From Calothrix sp. NIES-2098 (lineage in GTDB: Bacteria > Cyanobacteriota > Cyanobacteriia > Cyanobacteriales > Nostocaceae), in NCBI GenBank assembly GCA_002368175.1, contig AP018172.1, positions 435,001 to 499,000 on the forward strand: 64,000 bases of DNA. Reading direction: 5' to 3'. Numbering within the stretch: position 1 is the stretch's first letter; every line of letters begins with the position of its first letter. Both the position numbers and the translations under genes were made by a program. This document shows positions 26,607 through 36,364 of this stretch, piece by piece. The notes under the pieces were generated by a model that saw only the letters and a list, made by a program, of their open reading frames with translations, ran no database searches and was not told the origin of the DNA.

Positions 26607-26950
26607 TTCTGGCTTCTTTCAGTAAGCCTGAGTATGATTGGGAAACAAAAGTATAAAATATGTAACAGTATCAATTATGAGGCTTTATTAAACGCAAAGT
26701 ACTTACCGATATTTCACCCTGCACTTCGGACTGGGAATATGTTCGTGAAAACAAACGAGGTGTACAGCAGCAGTAGAGGAGGAATTTTCTCAAATCTCTC
26801 TGCGTGCTGTCTCAACTAAGAGATGTCTTTACCAAACGATATTAGGGTTAGGGAAGAAGTAAATGAGAGAATGCTTACCAGTTCTGCCTTCTATTGATTT
26901 ATTCCTAAAAAATTTTGATTTAAGTAGGTGGGTGCGAAAATTTATAACTA

Positions 26951-27059
26951 CGTCATTGCGAACAGAGTGTAGACACGCAGTGGCTTCTCGTTCGACGTTC
27001 GCCAGAGGCGTTCTCGCAGAGTAGTCGTTCCCGTAGAGTATAGTAGCAATCGCAAGGGC
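26951..27059. repeat. Dispersed-type repeat element
   Basis: GTCATTGCGAAC begins the element and GCAATCGCAAGGGC ends it. The interior is GC-richer than its surroundings, with CGTTCGACGTTCGCCAGAGG and GCAGAGTAGTCGTTCCCGTA. The outer sequence resembles the inverted repeat at 3254-3343. It is a noncoding dispersed element of the cyanobacterial type. Confidence 0.6.
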
Positions 27060-28198
27060 TTTGTGAGATTTACATTATGTTACATAGTTAGATTTATTCA
27101 TGCTTACCTACTTAGATTGAGATTCATAAGTTCGAGAAATATTCCATTGCTATGTTAATGTTCGCTAGGTTGGTACATAGCCTACTGCATTTTTGCTAAT
27201 AATGATATGAGATAAATATTAATTTTTATTAGCCGATATTTGCCTATCAAGAACACCGATCTAGAAGCAGTTTACCTCTAGGTTATGACAAAGTAGCATC
27301 TTCAAAGAACGCTAGGTTATCTTAACCCATGACTCAAAAAATTTATATTAGCTGTGATTCAGGTAAGTAATTAGCTAATTTTTGGCTGTCTTCTATAATT
27401 TGACTATTCTGGCGGCAAGTTTACCTTATCCTTATAAATAGGAATATAGCTGACATCTCAAATATTACCTCTCAATTGTCTTGCTTATATGGTACGAAAG
27501 TTGAACTTGATTATAGACTTATATACTTAGGCTTGGTAGTTGCAGAGGCTTTGATATATCCAAGAGCTATTTTTTGACGCCTCAGACACTTTAGCCAATA
27601 TGAAATTCTAAAAAAAATCAAGGTAATTTTGATTTAATTATTGACTACAGCAATATCTGTGGTATGATATATTGCTTACTTGTATACGTAGTTGGGAGCC
27701 AGCAGAGCAGTCCTTTGGGTAAGACAAAATACTTATTTTACAGTCTTTAAGGAGTTGAGAACGCGATCGCATAGAGATGATGCTTCTAAAAACAAGCTAA
27801 AAACAAAGTATGATTCAATACTTTAAATAAAAATCCTTGACAACAAATGCTCTTGCAATAATTCAAAAATTTTCCCTAGAGCGTGGTAAATTTTTGAATA
27901 TTTTACTCATGCAAATGTTTGGTTTTTTCTTTGATCAAAGTAATAATCTATAACTTTAATTGCTTAGGTTGGAAGCAGTTTTTAATCTGAAAAATAGATA
28001 TATAATTAGTAAATTTTACAGAGCTTAATAAAAAATAATATTGTTTTTACAAAAAAAAGTTATATTTTCACTAATTTACTTAAACATCGATTATAAAGGA
28101 ACTGAACAGCAATTATTGGGCAATAAAAGCAGCTTATAGCTCAAATTGCTGTCAATTTTATCTCTAAGTCTAAAAACATTTGAAGGACGATATAGCCA

Positions 28199-29638
28199 AT
28201 GACATTCAGTGAGTGGCTGAAAAAATCGTTGCTAACAAAATCTACTAACAAAATTTCTCAAAATCAGCAATTCATAAAATCTGATAAAGATTTTTTGTCA
28301 AGTGAGAAAGTTAACTTCGAGGATGGAAGACAACATAATGGGAAGAATTTTGCCACATTTGTATTTCCTTCCATAGTTTCGCATCAGTCTCTAGGAGTGA
28401 ATGAAACTTGGTACGGTCAATCGCTGAACTTGTCTGTGATCACTGAGTTTTTTCCCCCAGACTATGCTGCCACAGGACAGTTAATTGAAGAACTGGTGAG
28501 ACAGTTAAGTAAACAAGGTGTAAACGTTGAGGTATTTACAGGTCAACCAGGGTATGCTTTTGGTACTTCTACTGCTCCTGCTGTAGAACAAGTAGGTAGA
28601 ATCAGAATTCAACGATCGCGCACTGCTCAACTTTGGTCGCGGCGGGTTCGTGGTAAAGCTATCAATGGGATCTTGTTTACCTTGCGTGCTGTGCTGCATC
28701 TAGCCAGATGTTGCCGTCGCCATGATGTATTTTTACTGACCTCAGCACCACCATTTTTACCAATTATCGGTTATCTGGCTCATCTGTGTTTTGGTCTTTC
28801 TTACGTGTGTTTAATTTATGACATCTACCCAGATATTGCGATCGCTCTTGGGGTAATCCCCAAACATCACTGGCTGGCAAGATTTTGGCAAGCACTCAAC
28901 AGAAAGATTTGGCGAAAAGCACGCGGCATAGTAGTTCTAAGTCCTGCTATGAAGCAGCGGGTACTCGCAACTTGTCCAGATGTAGCGGATAAAGTTTCTG
29001 TAATTCACAGTTGGGGAGATCCTGACCTAATTGTGCCGATTGTCAAAAAAGATAACTGGTTTGCCAAGCAATATAACTTAGTTAATAAATTCACCGTACT
29101 TTATTCCGGTAACATGGGTCGGTGTCATGATATGGACACCATTTTAGAAGCTGCCAAACAACTACAAAACGAGCCAATTCAGTTCGTTTGTATTGGTGGC
29201 GGGCCGAAACATGAAAGTTTTATTGAAGAAGTCCATCAGTTAGGACTAAATAATTTCCTTTTTCTCCCTTATCAAGACAAACAAGTACTACCCTATTCTT
29301 TAACAGCTTGCGATCTGTCTCTAGTAAGTGTCAAAGCTGGGATGGAAAGTCTAGTTGCACCGAGTAAGCTTTACCCAGCTTTGGCAACAGGACGTCCAGT
29401 GGCGGTTATTTGTTCAGAGTATTCTTACTTACGACAATTGATTCTCGATGCCCAATGTGGCGCTAGTTTTGAGAATGGTGACAGCTATGGACTAGCTGAA
29501 TTCATTCGTCTTTTAAGTACCAACCAACAACTAGCAGAACGCATGGGCATTGCCTCCCGTAAGTATTTGCAGTCGCATTTTACGCCAGAAATCATAGCTA
29601 AACAATATTTAAGAGTATTGCAACAGGCTATTTCCTAA
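28199..29638 (+). CDS. Glycosyltransferase family 4 (WbuB/WcaI-like)
   Basis: The protein has 479 residues. The GT-B N-terminal domain starts only at about residue 77 (NLSVITEFFPPDYAATGQ). The sugar-nucleotide domain starts at about 297 (FTVLYSGNMGRCHDMDTILE) and has the motif GMESLVAPSKLYPALATG. This resembles WbuB/WcaI-type transferases that add L-fucose or N-acetyl sugars in capsule synthesis. The first 75 residues are polar and atypical; they may be a disordered extension or the true start may lie later. It is the first plus-strand gene of the polysaccharide locus and stands apart from the next gene by 366 bp. Confidence 0.88.
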   Translation: MTFSEWLKKSLLTKSTNKISQNQQFIKSDKDFLSSEKVNFEDGRQHNGKNFATFVFPSIVSHQSLGVNETWYGQSLNLSVITEFFPPDYAATGQLIEELVRQLSKQGVNVEVFTGQPGYAFGTSTAPAVEQVGRIRIQRSRTAQLWSRRVRGKAINGILFTLRAVLHLARCCRRHDVFLLTSAPPFLPIIGYLAHLCFGLSYVCLIYDIYPDIAIALGVIPKHHWLARFWQALNRKIWRKARGIVVLSPAMKQRVLATCPDVADKVSVIHSWGDPDLIVPIVKKDNWFAKQYNLVNKFTVLYSGNMGRCHDMDTILEAAKQLQNEPIQFVCIGGGPKHESFIEEVHQLGLNNFLFLPYQDKQVLPYSLTACDLSLVSVKAGMESLVAPSKLYPALATGRPVAVICSEYSYLRQLILDAQCGASFENGDSYGLAEFIRLLSTNQQLAERMGIASRKYLQSHFTPEIIAKQYLRVLQQAIS

Positions 29639-30004
29639 GAGCGTTGGGTGTTATTACGCATAAAAATTACCAAAACCGTATTAATTTATTTTCTTTGCTG
29701 GCTTGACAATTGTATTTTGCGGCTATATAAACAAAGTGCGTCTACCCTTTAGGAACGCTATTCTTGAGAGTTAAGCTTTGCAATCCTGCGAATGCAGACT
29801 CTCCTTAAGCAGATATCCGTAATTCTGCTTTCCAAGAAAAGATAGTGAAACTTGTTCCTCTGAACTGGCACTGGTTCACAGATTTTTCTTCAATTTAATA
29901 ACTCTATTTATTTGGGAGTGGGCTTTGATGGTCTTTACGATCTCAGTCCCTTCAATGCAACCTTCTTGCGATCTGTTTGATGTCTACTGATACGGAGGGC
30001 CAAA
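29639..30004. other. Intergenic region, nothing recognised
   Basis: The region is 366 bp of AT-rich DNA without a credible frame, tRNA-like fold or clear terminator. It ends in a GGAGGG ribosome site that serves the next gene's GTG codon. Confidence 0.5.
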
Positions 30005-30430
30005 GTGCAGAGAAGATGCGATCGAAATCGGAAACGTTCTAAACGACGAGCGATATATTGTCCGGTACATAGGTGCTACATAGATAGTATGAGTCAAAAA
30101 TATGGGTTATTTGCCGAACAAGCCGGACAGTTACAACAACGGGGAGTCAAGCGACGCGAAGCCTTGATGCTAGTAGCAGCCAAGACGGCGGTTCCTTTGG
30201 AAGGTGAATGGTTAGAAGCCTTTTGGTGTGAAGAATGCCAAGAAACCAAGTGGTATCACATTTGCAAACGTGACTCTGTTTATGAGTTGTCAGTAGCACC
30301 GCCAGAACTTTGGCAACAAGCAACGGGGGTAATGCATCCAAATAGAAACCCTTCCGTCGGCGAGTTCACTAGCAGACATTCCCGAATGATGAGTCACAGA
30401 AGTATTCAAGATTTTCGGTTCATCAACTAA
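30005..30430 (+). CDS. Cysteine-rich conserved hypothetical protein (zinc-finger-like)
   Basis: The protein has 141 residues. The very basic start (MQRRCDRNRKRSKRRA) leads into YCPVHRC (Cys19, His22, Cys24). After a helical middle comes FWCEECQETKWYHICKRD (Cys75, Cys78, His85, Cys87). The spacing suggests two zinc-binding sites. The GTG start is supported by a GGAGGG site eight bases upstream. It resembles conserved cyanobacterial proteins of unknown function that I have seen only as hypotheticals. There is no membrane segment. It sits inside the polysaccharide locus but has no glycan-enzyme feature, so it may be a regulator or simply a bystander. Confidence 0.75.
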   Translation: MQRRCDRNRKRSKRRAIYCPVHRCYIDSMSQKYGLFAEQAGQLQQRGVKRREALMLVAAKTAVPLEGEWLEAFWCEECQETKWYHICKRDSVYELSVAPPELWQQATGVMHPNRNPSVGEFTSRHSRMMSHRSIQDFRFIN

Positions 30431-30842
30431 TGCAAAATGTCAGTTTCGTAGATGGCGATCGCGTCATACCAAGTTAAAGCTATTTCTACAATTTGTAATT
30501 TTGAGCGAAGCAAAGAAGCTAATAATTAATTCGTTTCGGACAAAATGACACATTATAATTCCAAACTAGTAATTAAAAATATGAGTGAATTTACGAGTTT
30601 CCTTGTATTGTTTGTCAGGGTTTAGTAGAAACATTTTTTATCAACATAAATGTTTACACACGTTTGATTGAAAAAATCACAACTACTTGAAGCGATCGCC
30701 AGCAGAGTCTCTGCAAAGTAAGTAAATCAGCGCCTACAGAAGCTACAGGTGAAGCCTGAATTTCCTACTAAAAAAATACCTAAATACTTGTAGGGGCACA
30801 GCATTGCTGTGCCCTTTCAGCTTGGTCAACTAAATTATAAAC
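30431..30842. other. Intergenic region upstream of the ABC exporter
   Basis: The region is 412 bp with no gene. It contains two HIP1 sites and, close to its end, the hairpin repeat at 30794-30814. The promoter of the wzm unit is expected here but was not found by eye. Confidence 0.55.
30794..30814. repeat. GGGCACAGC hairpin repeat upstream of wzm
   Basis: GGGCACAGC-ATT-GCTGTGCCC forms a perfect 9-bp stem, followed by TTT, 28 bp before the ABC permease start. It resembles a dispersed cyanobacterial repeat but could also form a hairpin in the leader of the mRNA. Confidence 0.6.
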
Positions 30843-31679
30843 ATGAAAGATACTATTTCTCAGTCACATTTAGTCATTGAGGCGGGACGCACAGAACGAC
30901 AATATTGGAAAGATTTATGGCGCTATCGTGAGTTATTTTACTTCCTAGCATGGCGAGATATTTTAGTACGGTACAAGCAAACAGCAATTGGTATTGCTTG
31001 GGCGCTAATTCGTCCATTTTTAACAATGGTAGTGTTTACAGTCGTATTTGGACAATTAGCAAAGTTACCTTCTCAAGGCGCACCTTATCCAATTTTAGTG
31101 TTTTCTGCGATGTTACCTTGGCAATTCTTTGCAAATTCGCTTTCAGAGTGCAGTAATAGTTTGATTAGCAATGCCAATTTAATTTCTAAAGTTTATTTTC
31201 CTCGCTTAATAGTTCCCAGTAGTGCCATCGTAGTTAGCTTTGTAGACTTTTTGATTTCTGGGATGATTTTATTGGGGTTAATGGCATGGTATAACTTTGT
31301 ACCCAGTTGGCGAATTTTAACATTACCCTTGTTTATTACTATTGCCTTTGCTGCTTCCATGGGAGCAGGGTTATGGTTAGCTTCTTTGAATGTTAAGTAT
31401 CGAGATTTTCGGTTTATTGTACCCTTTATTGTACAGTTTGGTCTTTATATTTCTCCAGTAGGATTTAGTAGTAATATAGTTCCCGAAAAGTGGCGTTTTC
31501 TCTACTCTTTAAATCCAATGGTCGGTGTAATTGACGGTTTCCGTTGGGCAATTTTAGGAGGTGAGTCTAAGTTATATGTACCTGGATTTATCCTATCTTT
31601 AGGGTTAGTATCTTTACTGTTCGTTACTGGAATATGGTATTTTCGCAAGATGGAAAAAACATTTGCTGATGTGATTTAA
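30843..31679 (+). CDS. wzm: ABC-2 type polysaccharide export permease (Wzm-like)
   Basis: The protein has 278 residues with about six membrane helices and the ABC-2 polysaccharide permease pattern: an amphipathic N-terminal stretch (LFYFLAWRDILVRYKQTAIG), WALIRPFLTMVVFTVVFG, and SKVYFPRLIVPSSAI. It forms the channel of an exporter that moves lipid-linked polysaccharide across the inner membrane. The ATPase partner follows after 74 bp. Together they define ABC-dependent export, in which the chain is completed in the cytoplasm. Confidence 0.93.
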   Translation: MKDTISQSHLVIEAGRTERQYWKDLWRYRELFYFLAWRDILVRYKQTAIGIAWALIRPFLTMVVFTVVFGQLAKLPSQGAPYPILVFSAMLPWQFFANSLSECSNSLISNANLISKVYFPRLIVPSSAIVVSFVDFLISGMILLGLMAWYNFVPSWRILTLPLFITIAFAASMGAGLWLASLNVKYRDFRFIVPFIVQFGLYISPVGFSSNIVPEKWRFLYSLNPMVGVIDGFRWAILGGESKLYVPGFILSLGLVSLLFVTGIWYFRKMEKTFADVI

Positions 31680-31753
31680 AAGTTAAGTTTAAAATCACCG
31701 TAATTTCGAGATTTTACCAATTCAGTTTATTATTGCGATCCAGTAGATAACTC

Positions 31754-33010
31754 ATGCCTGAAACTGTAATTAGAGTTGAAAATTTAAGTAAAAAATATAT
31801 TATTGGACATCAAAAGCAGGAACGCTACAGTACACTCCGAGATATCATTAGCAATCAGGCTAAAACTTTGCTTAGTCCATTTCAAAGTAAAAAATCCAAA
31901 ATTCCAATTGATCGTGAAGAGTTTTGGGCAATAAACAATATCTCATTTGAAATTCAGCAAGGAGATAGAGTTGGGATTATTGGGCGAAATGGAGCAGGAA
32001 AATCAACATTATTAAAAATTTTAAGCCGGATTACAGAACCAAGCACAGGTACAATTAAAATTCAAGGGAGAGTTGCTAGCTTATTAGAAGTAGGAACAGG
32101 TTTCCATGGTGAGTTAACTGGAAGAGAGAATATCTTTCTCAATGGTGCAATTCTAGGCATGAGTAAAGTTGAAATCCAGCGTAAGTTTGATGAAATTGTT
32201 GCTTTTGCAGAAGTAGAGAAATTTTTAGATACACCTGTAAAGAGATATTCTTCAGGTATGTATGTCAGATTAGCTTTTGCTGTCGCTGCTCATTTAGAAC
32301 CTGAGATTTTAATCGTAGATGAAGTACTAGCAGTAGGAGATTCCGCTTTCCAGCAGAAATGTTTAGGAAAGATGGAAGAAGTGGGTAAACAAGGTAGAAC
32401 TGTTTTGTTTGTGAGCCACAATATGTCTACTGTTAAACAACTTTGTACTAGTGCATTTTTATTATCTCAAGGAAAATTAATTTATGGGGGAAATCCTGCC
32501 GAAGTTATATCTCTTTATATGCAAAAAGCAATTGATAAAAGCACTGATGAATCAACAAAAAAATACAGACATATAAAAGGTGATGCAAGAGCAGAAATTG
32601 AAAAAATCACATTAAATAATCTTCAAGATTCTGATATTGTTGTTTCTATTTTTGATAAATTAAAAATTTCGATTGACTATAAAGTAAATAAAGAAATTGA
32701 AGAATTAGAATTTTTTGTTCTTATTTATAATTTAGAAGATGGAGAGGTTCAAGCCAGCCTTTTTCAAAGAGATTTTGGTACTAATGTTCAATCTAATAAA
32801 GAATTCGGTAGAGTAAATGTAGAATTTACGAATCAACTAATGCCTGGAAAATATCTGATATCTTCAGGAATTTTTGATAAAAATAGACAGTTTGTTGATT
32901 GGGTAGAATTTGCTGAATCTTTTTATGTAGAACCAGCCTTTATTAATGGAAAAAAATACGATCAACGCTTAGGTAAAATTAGTATTCAGGGTAATTGGTA
33001 TGCTGGGTAA
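31754..33010 (+). CDS. wzt: ABC polysaccharide exporter ATPase with C-terminal glycan-binding domain (Wzt-like)
   Basis: The protein has 418 residues. The ATPase domain has Walker A in GRNGAGKST (about 77-85), signature YSSGMYVRLAFAVA (about 163-176) and Walker B in ILIVDEVLAVGD (about 186-197). LEVGTGFHGELTGRENI is typical of Wzt/TagH ATPases. An extra C-terminal domain of about 150 residues (270-418) is beta-rich, as in Wzt proteins, where it recognises the modified end of the polymer before export. The stop overlaps the start of the next gene by 11 bp. Confidence 0.93.
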   Translation: MPETVIRVENLSKKYIIGHQKQERYSTLRDIISNQAKTLLSPFQSKKSKIPIDREEFWAINNISFEIQQGDRVGIIGRNGAGKSTLLKILSRITEPSTGTIKIQGRVASLLEVGTGFHGELTGRENIFLNGAILGMSKVEIQRKFDEIVAFAEVEKFLDTPVKRYSSGMYVRLAFAVAAHLEPEILIVDEVLAVGDSAFQQKCLGKMEEVGKQGRTVLFVSHNMSTVKQLCTSAFLLSQGKLIYGGNPAEVISLYMQKAIDKSTDESTKKYRHIKGDARAEIEKITLNNLQDSDIVVSIFDKLKISIDYKVNKEIEELEFFVLIYNLEDGEVQASLFQRDFGTNVQSNKEFGRVNVEFTNQLMPGKYLISSGIFDKNRQFVDWVEFAESFYVEPAFINGKKYDQRLGKISIQGNWYAG

Positions 33011-33518
33011 AAAACTCAGAGAATTAATTATTCCTATCCGAATTAAATTTTTTAAAAAAATTAATCAATATCTACTTGAAAGTCAAAAACATACTCTAAT
33101 GGCACAATTTAAGAGCTATGGAGAAGGCTGCCACTTTTACGTGCCATTTTGTATTAACGATGCTGGAAATCTAGAAATTGGGAATCAGGTGACAGTTGGA
33201 ACCTATGTACATATGTGGTGTCACGGGGGAATTAAAATTGGCGATCGCGTCATGATTGGTTCTCATACAGCGATTACCTCAGTTACCCACGACTACGAAC
33301 AAGAGAATATGCGCCGAACAGGTGTGACAAAAAAAGTAGTTATCGAAGACGATGTTTGGATAGGTACACATTCAGTCATTTTACCTGGAATTACTATTGG
33401 TAAAGGGGCTGTAATCGGTGCTAATTCAGTTGTTACTAAAGATGTAGAACCATATTCAATAGTTTTTGGTAGCCCAGCCAAACATTATAAATTTCGAGAC
33501 CTAAAAGAATGCAACTGA
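33000..33518 (+). CDS. Hexapeptide-repeat O-acetyltransferase
   Basis: The protein has 172 residues. A left-handed beta-helix of hexapeptide repeats (about 55-160) carries ITSVTHDYE, with the likely catalytic His, and the family block VWIGTHSVILPGITIGKGAV followed by IGANSVVTKDV. It should acetylate a sugar with acetyl-CoA in the cytoplasm. The gene overlaps wzt upstream by 11 bp and the GT2 gene downstream by 10 bp, which indicates translational coupling. The exact acceptor is unknown. Confidence 0.9.
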   Translation: MLGKKLRELIIPIRIKFFKKINQYLLESQKHTLMAQFKSYGEGCHFYVPFCINDAGNLEIGNQVTVGTYVHMWCHGGIKIGDRVMIGSHTAITSVTHDYEQENMRRTGVTKKVVIEDDVWIGTHSVILPGITIGKGAVIGANSVVTKDVEPYSIVFGSPAKHYKFRDLKECN

Positions 33519-34522
33519 ATTTAAATAATTTGCCTGCACCTTCATTTAATCAAGGAGTTTGGCCTTGGACTGAACAGCAATATTATCCTTCCACCAAAAT
33601 ATCAAATATTTCTGCCTTACCACGAATTACTATAATTACTCCTAGTTACAATCAAGGACAATTTATTGAAGAAACTATTCGTTCGGTACTGCTACAAGGC
33701 TATCCTAAATTAGAATACATCATTATTGATGGTGGTAGTACAGATAATACAGTAGAGATTATCAAGCGATATGAACCGTGGATTTCTTATTGGGTTAGCG
33801 AGAGCGATCGCGGTCAAGCTCATGCTATTAATAAAGGTATCGCCCAAGCAACTGGCGAAATATTAGCTTATCTGAATAGTGACGACTATTATCTACCGGG
33901 TACTCTGTTTAAAGTTGCCGAACACTTTTGTAAGTTTCCTCAAACTGATTTGCTGCATGGAATGTGTCGTTATGTAAATCAGCAAGGTGAAAAAATTGGT
34001 GAGCAATTTGGCAATATTCAAACGCCAGAAGAAATTTTAGATTTGTGGGATGTATGGTGGAAAAAACGCCAATTTGTACAACCTGAAGTTTTTTGGACAA
34101 GACGTATCACAGACAAAGTTGGTTTATTTAAAGAAGAACTCAACTATGTTATGGACTATGAATATTGGTGCAGAATTTTACTTACTCAAGGAAATATAGG
34201 ACGAATTGATAGCGAACTCTCTTGTTTCAGATTTACTAACGAGCAAAAATCAAATCATAAAATAAAAGTTGCCGAAGAACTATTAAAAGTCGTTGCTCCT
34301 CTCATTTGGAGTAATCAGCATAAACTAAACCTAAAGAGTCGGATTATTCTTCAAGGTAAATGGTTGTATCATATTAATTTAAATGAAGAAGTGAAAAAAT
34401 CGTTAATATCTGGAGATAAAAAATCTCTGCGATCGCTCAAAATTTTAATTCTAATTTTAACCCATCCCCAAATCCTATTTGTATCCAATTTTCAGCAGAG
34501 ATTGATTAATTTCTTAAATTAA
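33509..34522 (+). CDS. Glycosyltransferase family 2
   Basis: The protein has 337 residues. A GT-A fold is at about 30-240 with ITIITPSYNQGQFIEETIRS, the IIIDGGSTDNT loop and the metal-binding LNSDDYYLPG. SESDRGQAHAINKGI is typical of the WcaA/WbbL-like subfamily. The C-terminal 90 residues are basic and helical. It is a cytoplasmic, possibly membrane-associated sugar transferase. The start overlaps the acetyltransferase gene by 10 bp. Confidence 0.92.
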   Translation: MQLNLNNLPAPSFNQGVWPWTEQQYYPSTKISNISALPRITIITPSYNQGQFIEETIRSVLLQGYPKLEYIIIDGGSTDNTVEIIKRYEPWISYWVSESDRGQAHAINKGIAQATGEILAYLNSDDYYLPGTLFKVAEHFCKFPQTDLLHGMCRYVNQQGEKIGEQFGNIQTPEEILDLWDVWWKKRQFVQPEVFWTRRITDKVGLFKEELNYVMDYEYWCRILLTQGNIGRIDSELSCFRFTNEQKSNHKIKVAEELLKVVAPLIWSNQHKLNLKSRIILQGKWLYHINLNEEVKKSLISGDKKSLRSLKILILILTHPQILFVSNFQQRLINFLN

Positions 34523-34615
34523 TTAACATCTATTAGTCTACATTTAGCCATCTCCACTCTCCTAAAATACATAAATTTATCGTCTATTTACTGATATTAG
34601 AATTAAATCACATTT

Positions 34616-35269
34616 ATGCATCATAAATTAAGCCTAGGAGCTTGGTATTTAAAATTAAATCAATCAGGGTTTAACTTAAATATCATAGGAGAAAAATTTA
34701 AAAGACAATTTATTAGACCGCAGCTTCCCAGCATTCATAACGAGCAGATTAATTTACATCTTGGTTGTGGAAAGGTTAACCATCCAAAATTTATTAACAT
34801 TGATGCGCGTCCAGCTTCGCACATTCACTATGTTAGAGCAATTGACGATCTTTCTCCCTTTAAAAATAACAGTGTTAACTTAATTTACGCCTGCCACTGC
34901 TTAGAACACTTCTCCTATAATCAAGTTCCACTAATTTTAAAAGAGTGGCATAGAGCTTTAAAAATTAATGGGACTCTCCGTATATCAGTACCAGATTTCG
35001 ATAAATTAATAAAAATTTATCAAGATTGCAATCAAAATCTTGATGCTATTATGGGCTTGCTAATGGGTGGACAAGATTATCAATTCAATTTCCACAAAGC
35101 CGCTTTTAATGAAGCAAGTTTGAAAAAGTTACTCTTAAATGTAGGCTTTCAGGAAGTCAAGACTTGGCAACCTGGCTCAACAGAAATGACGACTTTTGAT
35201 GACTGGTCAGGACGTCTTCTAGGAGGCAAATACTCTGTAAGTTTAAATCTTGAAGCCATTAAATCATAG
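34616..35269 (+). CDS. SAM-dependent methyltransferase (type 11-like)
   Basis: The protein has 217 residues. The Rossmann motif I is INLHLGCGKVNHP, followed by FINIDARP, the CHCLEHF post-motif and KINGTLRISVPDFDKL. This pattern is common in glycan-locus methyltransferases that follow a glycosyltransferase gene. The acceptor is probably a sugar hydroxyl, but this is inferred from context. The first 40 residues precede the fold. It lies 93 bp after the GT2 gene. Confidence 0.82.
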   Translation: MHHKLSLGAWYLKLNQSGFNLNIIGEKFKRQFIRPQLPSIHNEQINLHLGCGKVNHPKFINIDARPASHIHYVRAIDDLSPFKNNSVNLIYACHCLEHFSYNQVPLILKEWHRALKINGTLRISVPDFDKLIKIYQDCNQNLDAIMGLLMGGQDYQFNFHKAAFNEASLKKLLLNVGFQEVKTWQPGSTEMTTFDDWSGRLLGGKYSVSLNLEAIKS

Positions 35270-35357
35270 TTATATTGTGAGTCTTATCTGCCACAATAAA
35301 TATATGCTTGGCAATCAATTTACCAAATATCCTAGATATTTAAATAGAAATTAATAT

Positions 35358-36347
35358 ATGCGGATAAAAATCACAGTCGGCTATCCAAGTTGGTTAGGAA
35401 TACGACAAACACCAAGTTCAAAAGGTATTTGGGAAGATTGCGAATTTTTAATTAATGAAGATTGTCTAGAATGCGATGCTTGGGTAGTTTTACAAAGTTC
35501 CAAGGGTTTACTCAAGCAAGAAACGACTTTCTGCCCTCCAGAAAACGTAATTCTTTTAACTCGCGAACCACCAGATATGATGTCATGGCCTGCAAACTAT
35601 ATTAAACAGTTTAATTTAGTAATTACTTGCCACCCTCACATCAAACATCGCAATCTAATTCTTTCCCAGCATGGTCAAACTTGGCATCTTGCTAACCATT
35701 CCTTCGATCAATTGGTTTCCATGCAACCAATTGAGAAAACCAAATTATTATCTGTTATTTGTTCTAATAAAACTTTTACTGAAGGCCATCGTCAGAGGCT
35801 ACAGCTACTTGATGCACTCAAAAAACATTTCAAAGACCTAGAATTTTTCGGTAAGCCAATTAATCCAATTGATGATAAATGGGATGGAATTGCCCCTTAT
35901 AAATATCACCTTGTTTTAGAAAACGGTAGCACCCCACATTATTGGACAGAGAAACTTACCGATGCATATTTGGGATACTCTTTACCTCTTTACTATGGAT
36001 GTCCCAATTTAACCGATTATTTTTCTCCTGATTCTTTTGTGCGGATTAGGCCTGAAGATATTGATAGGACAATTTATACAATTGAACAAGCAATCGCCAC
36101 AAATCAATACGAAAAATCTCTACCGGCAATAATTGAAGCTCGCAATCAGGTATTGTACCGCTACAACTTATTTCCTATGTTAGCCCAACTGTGTAGTCAA
36201 CTACCTGTAGCTAAAAGAAAGAAAGTTACCCTTCGTCCTGATTTTGAATTTAAAGCATCCTTCTCAGTTCAGGCTGGTAAAACAATTCAGCGACTAGTGA
36301 AGTCATTTAAAAAAGGAAATAGAGAACAGGTAACAGTTAGTAAGTAG
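35358..36347 (+). CDS. GT10-type (alpha-1,3/4-fucosyltransferase-like) glycosyltransferase
   Basis: The protein has 329 residues. The C-terminal donor-binding domain (about 180-260) has the GT10 signature YKYHLVLENGSTPHYWTEKL followed by LPLYYGCPNLTDYF. The N-terminal domain holds VILLTREPPDM. GT10 enzymes usually transfer L-fucose from GDP-fucose. No GDP-fucose synthesis gene (gmd, fcl) is in the window, so the donor must be made elsewhere or differ. It lies in tandem with the following pyruvyltransferase gene, 17 bp apart. Confidence 0.85.
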   Translation: MRIKITVGYPSWLGIRQTPSSKGIWEDCEFLINEDCLECDAWVVLQSSKGLLKQETTFCPPENVILLTREPPDMMSWPANYIKQFNLVITCHPHIKHRNLILSQHGQTWHLANHSFDQLVSMQPIEKTKLLSVICSNKTFTEGHRQRLQLLDALKKHFKDLEFFGKPINPIDDKWDGIAPYKYHLVLENGSTPHYWTEKLTDAYLGYSLPLYYGCPNLTDYFSPDSFVRIRPEDIDRTIYTIEQAIATNQYEKSLPAIIEARNQVLYRYNLFPMLAQLCSQLPVAKRKKVTLRPDFEFKASFSVQAGKTIQRLVKSFKKGNREQVTVSK

Positions 36348-36364
36348 CAGAAAAATTAATTTAA

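Larger units (their letters stand above)
26159..28198. other. 2-kb noncoding region between wzc-like gene and glycan genes
   Basis: This is the longest gene-free stretch of the window. It is very AT-rich with only very short frames. A 61-codon frame at 26634-26819 has no family features. It holds an 18-bp perfect palindrome (26589-26606) and a repeat element (26951-27059). Divergent promoters for the glycan locus are expected here. Nothing else could be recognised. Confidence 0.6.

Noticed and set aside
26634..26819. 61-codon frame in the 2-kb noncoding region
   Set aside because: No recognisable domain, composition unlike a soluble or membrane protein, and no convincing ribosome site.
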